NCBI GenBank assembly: GCA_964531735.1
Contig: CAZHGD010000126.1
Location: 1-22,099 of the forward strand
Reading direction: 5' to 3'
From: CAZHGD01 sp964531735
GTDB lineage: Bacteria > Armatimonadota > UBA10988
DNA: 22,099 nucleotides
This document shows, piece after piece, positions 9,047-16,961 of this stretch; position 1 is the first letter of the stretch; each line of letters begins with the position of its first letter. A model generated the notes under the pieces. That model made no database searches. It saw nothing but the letters and a program-made list of their open reading frames with translations, and was not told where the DNA came from. A program made the position numbers and the translations under genes.

Positions 9047-9832
9047 TCAGAACCGGTAGATGTCGAGCTGCGTCGGGCAGGTGCCCTCATGGGACACATG
9101 CGGCGCCGCGTACACCTCTGCCAGCGGCATCTCGTCGGGCACCGGCGCGGGCAGCGTCTCCACCCGCGCCACGATGGGCAGCGCGAGCTTCAGCGGCGGC
9201 ACCAGGCGGCCACGCCGCACCGCCTCGGCGGCGCCCTCGCGGATCAGCTCGCGGGTCTTCTCGGGCGCCAGGAAGCGCCCGCAGTGGCGGCTGTAGCCGT
9301 ACTTGACCGGCACCGTGACGCAATGCTCGCCGAAGAACGCCGTCGCCTCGCGGCAGGCCGCCGCGTCGCCGCTCACGAACACGTTCGGAATATCGTAATG
9401 GCCGAAGACCAGGCCACCTTGCCCGAGTTCGCCGGTCTCGCGGCCGTGGTACCAGTAGCGGGCGTCATTGGCGTGACTCTGCGTGTGGTTCAGAATGCCG
9501 TCCGGCGTGCGGCACATCGAGTGGGCGCCGATCTGCATGCCGACATCGAAGCCGTCGTCCAGGCCCCAGCCGGTGGGGAACCCGCGGCCGCACAGGTACT
9601 CTGCCCCCGGGTGCATCAGCTCGGGCACGAAGTTCATCGGCACGCCGTGGCCGTCGAGCACCACGACGCGGGTCGCGCCGCCGTCGAGACAGCCCTGCAC
9701 CGCGGCGTTGATGTCGCTCATCAGCAGCCGCTGCGCGGCGGCGTACCGGTTGGCGTCGAGCGTGGGCACGACCTGCTCCCACAGTGCGACGCCGGTGATG
9801 CCCTCGAAATCGGTGATGATGTAGACGCGCAT
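9047..9832 (-). CDS. M55 family D-aminopeptidase-like metalloprotein (DppA type)
   Basis: This 261-residue protein is close to the usual M55 length. Family members are zinc aminopeptidases that cleave D-amino-acid peptides, such as those from peptidoglycan. The N-terminus MRVYIITDFEGITGV carries the hallmark Asp8 and Glu10. VVLDGHG has His62, MQIGAHS has His104, ILNHTQSH is the active-site stretch, and GELG (Glu135) with VSGDAA follows. His62 sits two residues later than the ligand position I recall in DppA. No signal peptide is seen, so it is probably cytoplasmic. GGAG lies six bases before the ATG. Its stop abuts the stop of the opposing gene. The gene is divergent from the lyase-like gene across 132 bp. 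A peptidase among polysaccharide enzymes may reflect recycling of peptide-linked sugars or may be unrelated. Confidence 0.88.
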   Translation of the reverse strand: MRVYIITDFEGITGVALWEQVVPTLDANRYAAAQRLLMSDINAAVQGCLDGGATRVVVLDGHGVPMNFVPELMHPGAEYLCGRGFPTGWGLDDGFDVGMQIGAHSMCRTPDGILNHTQSHANDARYWYHGRETGELGQGGLVFGHYDIPNVFVSGDAAACREATAFFGEHCVTVPVKYGYSRHCGRFLAPEKTRELIREGAAEAVRRGRLVPPLKLALPIVARVETLPAPVPDEMPLAEVYAAPHVSHEGTCPTQLDIYRF

Positions 9833-9964
9833 GGCGAACTCCACAGGTTGGCGCTGCGCGTTTCGCCGGTCCGGTAGGATTCCTCTCGCACCGCGCGCGG
9901 CCCGGAGGAGCCGGCCGGCGCGCAGACAAGACCCTCGGCGGTCGGGCCGTTCGAGAGACGCGCC

Positions 9965-12900
9965 ATGCACTACCTCGCACTCTTCCTTGCCCTCGCCGCG
10001 CCGACCGACCTGGCCCGTCTGCCCGGTGTCCAGGTGGTGGTCGACAGCCGCCACCGCGACCGCTGGGGCCTCGACGTGTGCCGCCCGGAGGCGGTACTCG
10101 ACGGCCGGGCGGCCGACGCCTATCGCGATGCCTGGGCTTCGGACAACTGGGAAGTGACCCACACGCTGGCGCTGGTCTTCCCGCGCGCGGTGTCGGTCAC
10201 CAGCGTGGGTCTCCAGTGGCCGATGGTCAACGGTGCACCGGCCACGCCGCGGGCGTGCCGCGTCGAGGGTCTGGTGGCCGGTGGCTGGCGCGAACTGGCG
10301 GCGCTGTCGGGTCGGGCGGCCGAGGCCCAGACCACACTGCCCGTGACCGGCGACCGCGTGCAGGGCATTCGTCTGGTGCAGCCGCCGGACGGGGCCGCGG
10401 CCAACGCCGACCGGCGCCTCTGGGTGGCTGAGGTGAGCGTCACCGGCACGCCGGTCGAGCCGGTGGAGGTGGTCGCCGCGCCGGCGCTGGCGCAGCGGTT
10501 GCGCACCGAGTTGGCGGCCCAACGTCGCCGCGAGGACGACGCTCGCACCGCGCCCATCGTGGCGCGCGCCATGGCCCCGCGCAAGACCAAGGGCCTGCTG
10601 GGCCCGATACGCGCCGCCGACGTGGTGCGGGCCCGGCGGCTGGTGGCCACCAAGCCCTGGGCCACAGCGGCGGCCGAGTCGTACCAGCGGAGCGCCGCCT
10701 GGTGGCTGGAGCAGAGCGACGAGGCCATCTACCAACTGATCCCGGTGGGCAATCCGCGCGCGCTTTGTCCCAGCTTCGAGAAGGGCTGTCCGCTGCATGG
10801 CGGCGCCCGCGGCACGTTCACCGCGTCGCTCGAGAAGCCCTATCGCTGGCGCTGCGCCAAAGGCGGCGAGGAGTGGTACGACGGCGCGGTGGTGCGGCAT
10901 CCACAAACGGGCCAGGGGGTGGTGGTCCACGACGACGGCGCGGGCTTCCTGGCGCCGGCCGGCTTCGCGGAGGCGGGCCGGCGGTTCTACTTCGTGGCGG
11001 CCTGGCGCTACTTCGCGCTCGGCAAGCTGTTCGGCACGCCCTACGAAGGTGACCAGGGCTCGCAGTGGCCGGGCACCACCGCGGTGAAGCACCTGGCCAT
11101 CGCCTACGCACTCACCGGTGACGCGCGCTACGCGCACAAGGCGGCGGTGATGCTCAACCGTCTGGCCGAGGTCTACCGGTTCTACGACGGCTGCGTCGAG
11201 GGCCCGTCGCAGCGTCAGGACGGCTACATCGGCCAGGGCTTCGAGAAGTTCTGGTCGCAGGAGATCCTGCTGTCCTGCGACCTGATCTGGGACGCGCTGG
11301 CCGGCGATGAGGCGCTGCGCCGGTTCTTCGCGGCGCACGGCCAGGCCGACTACGACGGCGACGGCGCGGTCACCGCCGACGACGTGCCCTTCAACCTGCA
11401 GCGCCACCTGATCGGCTACACCTACGAGTACCTGCACCGCCTGATGCCGTACTTCGACGGCGACTTCCTGATGTATGAGATGACCGCCCTGGCCGCCTGC
11501 GCCAGCGTCCTGGGCAATGCCGACCTGGCCGAGGAAGCGCTGGAGAGCGACGTCGGCCTGCGCGTCATGCTCCAGAACTCGTGGTTCCGCGATGGCAAGT
11601 TCATCTACGACAGCGCCGGCTACAACCTCGGCAACGCGAGCACGCCGCTGCTGATCGCCGAGTGGCTCCACGGCTTCACCGCGCCGCCGCGGTATCGGCA
11701 GCCGCTCGACCTGTTCCACGAGCGCGACTTCCGCATTGCGCGGCTGTTCGACTTCATCCGCGAGCTCGACTGCGATGGCCGCGTGCCGCAGATCGGCGAC
11801 GTCGGTGGCGCGCGCGCCCTCGTCCTGCGGACCGAACCACTCTACGATCAGCGCGTCGAGCAAGCCTATCTGCGGCTGCCCGAGCAGCGCGAGCAGTACC
11901 GGCGGACCTTGCTCGCGGCCGCCGCCGGTGACGTGGACCGCCGCCGCAACGGCCACCACGAGTGGTGGCTGCTGTTCAAAGCCGCCGACGCGCCGGCGCC
12001 CACCGGTCAGGTGGCGCCGTTGGAGCCGCCGCGCTCGCATCTGTTCGAGGATGGCGGGTTCGCCATCCTGCGCGCCGGTGCCGACGCGGCGACGCGCGTC
12101 CACGTGCCGCTGACCTTCACCAAAGGGCAGTACGCGCACGGCCACCTCGACAAATTGGCCATCAACCTGTTCCGCCACGGCTTCGACTTCAGCGCCGACT
12201 TGGGCTACCCCACGACCTGGACCGACCTGAAGACCGGTGGCTGGACCAGCCACACCGCCAGCCACTGCACGGTCATGCTGGACGCCGCGCCGCAGCGCGG
12301 CAACGTCGTCGGCCGGCTGCATTTCTACGCCACGCAGCCGCTGGTCGACGTGGTCGAAGCCGCGGCGCCGGCCTACGCACAGGCGAAGATCTACCAACGC
12401 ACCGTGGCCCTGGTGCGCGACGAGGCCGGCGAGCCGCTCTACTGCGCCGACGTGTTCCGGACCGATGGCGGGCGCGTGCGCGACTGGCTGTGGCACTCGC
12501 TCGGCCAGCCTGAGGACCTGACCATCACCGGTGCCGATGGCCCGTTGGCGTTCTCGGCGCCGGCCGCCGGTAGCCTGCTCGGCGCTGACGTGGCGCCCAT
12601 GACCAAGGCCGGCTACGGCTTCCTGTTCGGGGTGCAGCGTGCCCGGTCGGACGGTGGCATCGTGGCCGCCTGGCGCAATCGCGGCGCGACCTCGCAACCC
12701 GACCGCTACCTGCTGACGCGGCGCACCTTCGGCCAGGCGACCATCGAGTTCACGCTCTGCCGCACCGGCCGCGCCAGCGGGCGCGAGGAGCGGCTGGTGT
12801 TCGTGTTCGGCGTGCCCGAGGGCAATCCGGCCAACCGCCGGCACGTGCAGATGCCGGTCGAGCGCTTCCCGGTCGGCCGTCCGCTGCCCGTGCGCATCGA

Positions 12901-14080
12901 ACTGGACGGCGCCCATGTGCGCGTGCTGGTGGAGGGCCAGCCGGCCGGTACTACCACACCGGTGGGCAGCCCCGCGGATGTGGGCGCGTTCGGCCTGCTG
13001 CACTACTACCACTACGGTTGGGAGTTCCGCGACCTGGTCTTCCGGCCCGCCGGTGAGGCACCCCTCCGCGTGGACCTGACGCGCCCGCTCGATCCGGCGT
13101 TCTGGGCGCGCATCGATCCCACCTACCGCGTGGCCGGCGGCGCACTGGTGGTGGCCGACGCCGAGCAGACGCTGTTCCACCTCCACGCCGCCGGCGCACC
13201 GGGCCGCGAGGTCCTCCGCGCCAAGGCCGAGGGCTACGGCCTGCGCGGCAGCAGCCCGCTGGAGGGTCACCTGATACTGCGTGACCAGCCGACCGACGCC
13301 GGTGCGCTGAGCACCTGGGCCGCGGCCATGGAAGCAACGAACCGCGAGCCGCGGCTGCAACGGGTTGCCGCCCTGGCGCTGACGCCCGTCGATCCGCGTG
13401 TCACCGCGCTGCGCATAGTTGCCGCCGACCGTGTCGACTACCTGTTCAGCGCCGTGTCGCCGACCAGCGTGGCTGAGGTGACCGCCGACGGGCACCGGTT
13501 GAGCTTCCGTGGCCGGTTCGGCCTGGTTGCGACCCGCGGCGACCGCGTCATCGGACAGACACTGGTCGGGCCGGGCGAACTGCGCTGCGATGACGCCGTG
13601 CTGCGCGTGCCGGAGGCAGCGCCCGGCCGGATCGACAGCGTGCGCGTGGCCGATGATTCGGTCGTGGTGGCCGACGGCGCGCCGCTGTCGGCCGGCGACC
13701 TGGTGCTGATTGACGGCGCCGGCTACGCGTGTCCCGCGGTCTACAAGGTGGTCCGCGTCGCGCCCGAAGCCGGCGCGCAGCGTGTCTACCTCAACCAGCC
13801 GCTGGTGATCGCCCGCGGCGTGGTGGGCGCCAGGTCCGAGAGCAGCCTGGCCTCGCGCACGCCGGTGATGAAGCTACAGGTCAACCCCGGGCTGTTCAAC
13901 GGCAAGCCGCTGCTGCCCTGGCCTGACGGCGAACTGGTGCGCATGCGCACGGCCACGCCTGCGGCGTTCACGCCGGCTGCCGGCAGCTCACTGCGTCAGT
14001 TCCGGACCGATGGGGAATACGCTGTGCTCGACGTGGGACCGGGCGATACCGTGACCACGGTGCCGACGGGCTCGCGGTGA
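9965..14080 (+). CDS. Large secreted heparinase II/III-like polysaccharide lyase with inserted LamG-like domain
   Basis: This is a 1371-residue protein, much longer than typical heparinase II/III-type lyases, which cleave uronic-acid polysaccharides by beta-elimination. A short hydrophobic leader ends near ALAAP. Residues about 20-160 look like an F5/8-type discoidin beta-sandwich. Cys268, Cys275, His278 and Cys297 (CPSFEKGCPLHG, WRCAKGG) form a small metal-site-like patch often seen at the start of such lyases. The alpha-helical toroid spans about 320-640 and contains an EF-hand-like loop (462-473). The beta-sheet lyase domain begins near 690 with YAHGHLDKLAINLF (His725, His727). A concanavalin/LamG-like insertion at about 916-1030 (TIEFTLC, VRIELDGAHVRV, GAFGLLHY) splits it, and beta-sheet repeats run to the end. 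GAGAGA precedes the ATG. Substrate is unknown; an acidic glycan is likely. Confidence 0.82.
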   Translation: MHYLALFLALAAPTDLARLPGVQVVVDSRHRDRWGLDVCRPEAVLDGRAADAYRDAWASDNWEVTHTLALVFPRAVSVTSVGLQWPMVNGAPATPRACRVEGLVAGGWRELAALSGRAAEAQTTLPVTGDRVQGIRLVQPPDGAAANADRRLWVAEVSVTGTPVEPVEVVAAPALAQRLRTELAAQRRREDDARTAPIVARAMAPRKTKGLLGPIRAADVVRARRLVATKPWATAAAESYQRSAAWWLEQSDEAIYQLIPVGNPRALCPSFEKGCPLHGGARGTFTASLEKPYRWRCAKGGEEWYDGAVVRHPQTGQGVVVHDDGAGFLAPAGFAEAGRRFYFVAAWRYFALGKLFGTPYEGDQGSQWPGTTAVKHLAIAYALTGDARYAHKAAVMLNRLAEVYRFYDGCVEGPSQRQDGYIGQGFEKFWSQEILLSCDLIWDALAGDEALRRFFAAHGQADYDGDGAVTADDVPFNLQRHLIGYTYEYLHRLMPYFDGDFLMYEMTALAACASVLGNADLAEEALESDVGLRVMLQNSWFRDGKFIYDSAGYNLGNASTPLLIAEWLHGFTAPPRYRQPLDLFHERDFRIARLFDFIRELDCDGRVPQIGDVGGARALVLRTEPLYDQRVEQAYLRLPEQREQYRRTLLAAAAGDVDRRRNGHHEWWLLFKAADAPAPTGQVAPLEPPRSHLFEDGGFAILRAGADAATRVHVPLTFTKGQYAHGHLDKLAINLFRHGFDFSADLGYPTTWTDLKTGGWTSHTASHCTVMLDAAPQRGNVVGRLHFYATQPLVDVVEAAAPAYAQAKIYQRTVALVRDEAGEPLYCADVFRTDGGRVRDWLWHSLGQPEDLTITGADGPLAFSAPAAGSLLGADVAPMTKAGYGFLFGVQRARSDGGIVAAWRNRGATSQPDRYLLTRRTFGQATIEFTLCRTGRASGREERLVFVFGVPEGNPANRRHVQMPVERFPVGRPLPVRIELDGAHVRVLVEGQPAGTTTPVGSPADVGAFGLLHYYHYGWEFRDLVFRPAGEAPLRVDLTRPLDPAFWARIDPTYRVAGGALVVADAEQTLFHLHAAGAPGREVLRAKAEGYGLRGSSPLEGHLILRDQPTDAGALSTWAAAMEATNREPRLQRVAALALTPVDPRVTALRIVAADRVDYLFSAVSPTSVAEVTADGHRLSFRGRFGLVATRGDRVIGQTLVGPGELRCDDAVLRVPEAAPGRIDSVRVADDSVVVADGAPLSAGDLVLIDGAGYACPAVYKVVRVAPEAGAQRVYLNQPLVIARGVVGARSESSLASRTPVMKLQVNPGLFNGKPLLPWPDGELVRMRTATPAAFTPAAGSSLRQFRTDGEYAVLDVGPGDTVTTVPTGSR
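11348..11383 (+). other. EF-hand/dockerin-type calcium loop inside the lyase-like gene
   Basis: Residues 462-473 read DYDGDGAVTADD. Asp sits at positions 1, 3, 5 and 12, Gly at 6 and Val at 8, as in a canonical calcium loop. Only one copy is visible, so a true dockerin, which has two loops, is unlikely. Confidence 0.7.
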
Positions 14081-14086
14081 CCGGGG

Positions 14087-14746
14087 CTACTTCTTCTCGC
14101 AGCTCTCGCCGACCTTGCAGCTCTTGTGCTCGTCGCCGTCACCGTCGGCCTGGGCCTTCGGCTTGAGCGCGGTGGCCAGGGCCGCGCTGTCGTCTTCCGA
14201 AAAGGACTCGCCGTACTCGTGTTGCAGTTGGTAGCGCAACACGTCAGCCAGGAGCGACGGCTCGTTGACGGGCCCGTGGAGTTCCATCTCCGATTCCTTG
14301 CCGTCCTTCAGCGCGGTCAGCTTCTTCGAGCCGTTGACCACCAACTGCGCCTGACAGCCGATACCGTACTTCTTCGCCGCCGCGGTGCCGTCGGCATCCT
14401 CGGTGTTGTGGTAGGCGACGTGGATCTTGTCGGGCAACGCCTCGGCCGCCGCGCGGGTCAGCTTGGCGTTGTTCCACTGGCAGCTATTGCTGTAGTTGAG
14501 GAACACCTCGACCTGGACCTTGGCGTCGTCGGCGCCCACTGGATCGTACGATGGCTTGGGCCCGGTCGCCCCGCCTTTGGCGCTGGCGCTGCCGGCCGGC
14601 AGGTCCGGTGGGCTGAACTTGCGGACCTGCGAGCGCACTTCGCCAACGACGCCCACCACCACGCCGCCCACCATGAGCAGCAGCATGAGCAGAAAGCCCA
14701 GCCTGATCCAGCGGTCGAGCGGTGAGCGGTCGTCGGTTTCTTCCAT
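14087..14746 (-). CDS. Membrane-anchored thioredoxin-fold-like protein lacking CXXC
   Basis: This 219-residue protein has one strong transmembrane segment (about residues 16-36, LGFLLMLLLMVGG onward), a Gly/Ser/Ala/Pro linker, then a compact domain (76-175). VQVEVFLNYSNSCQW followed by DKIHVAYHNTEDADG and GCQAQLVVNG looks like the beta-alpha-beta core of a thioredoxin fold. Where CXXC is expected there is NSCQW with only Cys89. A second Cys131 lies where the cis-Pro loop region might be. The acidic C-terminal tail has two more cysteines spaced CX5C (Cys210, Cys216). GGGAG lies six bases before the ATG. It could hold a metal, chaperone a cysteine protein or be a degenerate redox protein. The assignment to the fold is by eye only. 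The opposing lyase-like gene ends six bases away. Confidence 0.75.
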   Translation of the reverse strand: MEETDDRSPLDRWIRLGFLLMLLLMVGGVVVGVVGEVRSQVRKFSPPDLPAGSASAKGGATGPKPSYDPVGADDAKVQVEVFLNYSNSCQWNNAKLTRAAAEALPDKIHVAYHNTEDADGTAAAKKYGIGCQAQLVVNGSKKLTALKDGKESEMELHGPVNEPSLLADVLRYQLQHEYGESFSEDDSAALATALKPKAQADGDGDEHKSCKVGESCEKK

Positions 14747-14814
14747 CTACTGCTCCCGCGACAGCGCCGCGCGCCGTCGCCCTATGGCCACCAATGGCTC
14801 GATGATCTGCCCTT

Positions 14815-14844
14815 AGCTTAGTGCGTCCGGAAGACAGGTGTCAA
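14815..14844 (-). promoter_or_regulatory. Weak candidate sigma70 promoter for the thioredoxin-like gene
   Basis: On the minus strand a perfect TTGACA (14844-14839) is followed after 18 bases by TAAGCT (14820-14815), a poor -10 match. It lies in the 150-bp gap between the glycosidase gene and the thioredoxin-like gene, so it could give the latter its own transcript. In DNA this GC-rich a perfect TTGACA is notable but not decisive. Confidence 0.25.
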
Positions 14845-14896
14845 ACAACCCCGTCGGCCACCAAACGCGTGGAGGTGGCTTGGCGAGCCGCCGGCA

Positions 14897-16819
14897 TTAC
14901 CGTCTGACCGAGAAAACCGCGGCCTCGTTCGCCGCCAGCGTGACCTCGCCGTGGGGCGTGGCCTGACCGTGCCAGACCGTTGCCACCGACCAGCCCGCAC
15001 CCAGGTCGAGCGTCTCGGTGAGCGTTGCCGGCGACAGGTTGCCGGCGATGATGACGCGCTCGTCGTCGCTCAGCGCGTGCTCGGTGACCGCCAGGCAGGG
15101 CGCCGACTTGGTCACCGCGCGCGAGGCCACCAGCGGTGCGGCCAGGTGCGCGTACAGCCGCCAGCAGGCCGGTGCGTCCGGCGCGTGGAACGCGCCCGGC
15201 GTGCGGGTCAGGTTCAGTTCCAGCGGCACGCCGAGGTAGTACACCCGGCCGCGGCCGTAGGGTGCCACGGTGAAGGCTGGGTTGCCGTCGGCCTCGCGCG
15301 CCAGGACCTCCGCCCGAGTGGGCTCCAGCCGCACCTTGAACGTGCCGGCGCAGGGGATCTCCGGCGCGCCGGGCAGGCTGTCCAGACGGATCTGCCCGAA
15401 CTCGCGGCGGCGCTCGCGCGTCTGGGGCTCCAGACCGAACGCCGGCTCGAAGCCGCTCGGTAAGCCGCTGTCCAGCGAGGCGTACAGGGTGGCGCCGGCC
15501 TCCACCCGCGCCATCAGCTCCTGCCACCGTCGCCGTGAGATCATCCGGTGCCCGCTGAGGCAAGGCAGCAGGTACAACTCGGCGTCGCGCAGCGGCTGCG
15601 TCTCGTACTGGAACTCGAGGTCGAAGCCGGCCTGCTTAGCCAGCACATAGGTGCTGTAGGCCACCGCCCAGTGGTCCTGCGCATCGGTCAGGATGCAGAC
15701 CGCTTCGCGCCGGCGTGGCGGCAGGGCCTCGAACGGCAGGCTGTCGAGCAGGCGCCGGAACGCGGTCAGCTCGTCGAGCACCGGTTTCGGCGTGCCGTCC
15801 ACGCGGAGCAGACCGAGTTCGCGCTCCACGGCGTGCCAGTCGTACGGCGCGTGCGCCAGTTCCGTCTGCTCGTTGGCGCACCACCAGATCAGACCGTGCG
15901 CGTCATTGGCCCAGAGCGAGTACAGGCACGAACGGATGAAGTCGGCCGCCACGCGCTCGCTGGCGATCACCGGTCCGAGCGTGCCGATCTCCTGGCACAG
16001 ACAGGGCTGGCCACCCAGATCGGCGTAGTACCGCGATTCGGCGGTGCTGTGCAGGATGGTGCGCATCGTGTTGACCGGGTCCTGGTCACAGTGCGGGGTG
16101 AACACGGGGTAGGGGTGCGTACACAGCAGGTCGGTCCATTCCGACTGGTCGGCCATGGTCCAGTTGCCGGTCGGTGACAGGCCGTGGAGCCCCGAGACCA
16201 CCGGCCGCGTCGGATCGGCGGCGCGAATGGTGTTGCTGATCATCGCGGTCCAGGTCGACGCCTGCTCGCGGTTGGCCGGACCCATGCAGTTGCACTCATT
16301 GCCCAGATCCCAGGCCACCACGGCCGAGTGCTCGCGGAACCGCCCGACAAACTCGCGCACAAAGCGCAGTTCCCACTCGATCGCCACCGGGTCGGTCAGC
16401 GGATTGCGGCCCTCCAGCCCGGGGGGCAGGTGCAGCCGCCCGCTCATCCAGCCGGTGATCAGGCCGACCAACAGGTGCAGGTCGTACTTGGCGGCCAGAT
16501 CGCAAAAGACGCCGAACCGCTCCATCGCCACCGCCGACAGCCCGGCCTGGCCGAGGCGGTCGTCCGGCAGTGGCTCCTCGCCATGTCGGAACTCGACGCG
16601 GTGCCCGCCGCCGCCGTAGAGCTGCGTCAGCGGCTGGAAGTCGGGCCACAGCGGGAACACCCGCAGCACTTGCAGGCCCGCCGCCGACAGCCGCTGGAAG
16701 TCGGTCTCGACCACCTCGGGCCGCCAGTCGCGCCACATCATCGTGCCCGCGTGCGAGGCCCAGTAGTTGCAGCCCACCACGAAGCGGCCGGGAGTCGTCA
16801 GCAGGTTATCGAACGCCAT
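14897..16819 (-). CDS. Probable cytosolic clan GH-A (GH5-like) glycoside hydrolase
   Basis: This 640-residue protein has no signal peptide, unlike most enzymes around it, so it may process imported oligosaccharides. A TIM barrel fills about residues 10-330: FVVGCNYWASH at strand 1, VLRVFPLWPDF, LHLLVGLITGW, then VAWDLGNECNC with the likely acid/base Glu175, and PCLCQEIGTLG with the likely nucleophile Glu277, followed by LIWWCANEQ. From about 365 to 530 a Rossmann-like domain (AVCILTDAQDHWAVAYS, ELYLLPCLSGH, GRGRVYYLGVP) resembles the accessory domain of GH42-type enzymes. The end is a small beta domain. AGGTGA lies seven bases before ATG 16819. Beta-mannanase-like or beta-galactosidase-like activity is possible. 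It lies upstream of the thioredoxin-like gene on the same strand and is divergent from the esterase gene. Confidence 0.84.
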   Translation of the reverse strand: MAFDNLLTTPGRFVVGCNYWASHAGTMMWRDWRPEVVETDFQRLSAAGLQVLRVFPLWPDFQPLTQLYGGGGHRVEFRHGEEPLPDDRLGQAGLSAVAMERFGVFCDLAAKYDLHLLVGLITGWMSGRLHLPPGLEGRNPLTDPVAIEWELRFVREFVGRFREHSAVVAWDLGNECNCMGPANREQASTWTAMISNTIRAADPTRPVVSGLHGLSPTGNWTMADQSEWTDLLCTHPYPVFTPHCDQDPVNTMRTILHSTAESRYYADLGGQPCLCQEIGTLGPVIASERVAADFIRSCLYSLWANDAHGLIWWCANEQTELAHAPYDWHAVERELGLLRVDGTPKPVLDELTAFRRLLDSLPFEALPPRRREAVCILTDAQDHWAVAYSTYVLAKQAGFDLEFQYETQPLRDAELYLLPCLSGHRMISRRRWQELMARVEAGATLYASLDSGLPSGFEPAFGLEPQTRERRREFGQIRLDSLPGAPEIPCAGTFKVRLEPTRAEVLAREADGNPAFTVAPYGRGRVYYLGVPLELNLTRTPGAFHAPDAPACWRLYAHLAAPLVASRAVTKSAPCLAVTEHALSDDERVIIAGNLSPATLTETLDLGAGWSVATVWHGQATPHGEVTLAANEAAVFSVRR

Positions 16820-16947
16820 GTCATGTTCACCTGACTGGCGGCTTCGACATGGCGGACCAGCTCACCTCTTCGGCTGGAGCGGTTTGGTGCCGGTGGCCCG
16901 GCCGGCCGCGCCGGAGGATCGCGCGGCGCAGCGACGAAGGGCACGGC

Positions 16948-16953
16948 GAGGAG
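16948..16953 (+). promoter_or_regulatory. Ribosome binding site fixing the esterase start at 16962
   Basis: GAGGAG is centred about ten bases before ATG 16962. The same frame is open further upstream into the opposing gene, but only the start at 16962 gives a signal peptide and has this site. Confidence 0.75.
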
Positions 16954-16961
16954 ACGTTCAG

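Noticed and set aside
9833..9964. Divergent promoter pair between the M55 and lyase-like genes
   Set aside because: A promoter must exist here, but the best TTGGCG and TAGGAT boxes are 21 bases apart, too far for a normal sigma70 site, so I do not annotate one.
9833..13495. Minus-strand frame of the M55 gene stays open for 3.6 kb upstream, across the whole lyase-like gene
   Set aside because: The family N-terminus (MRVYIITDFEG) begins exactly at 9832 with a ribosome binding site. The upstream part is low-complexity antisense shadow.
16767..16961. 5' extension of the esterase gene into the divergent glycosidase gene
   Set aside because: It would overlap the opposing coding region and bury the signal peptide. 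GAGGAG supports the start at 16962.
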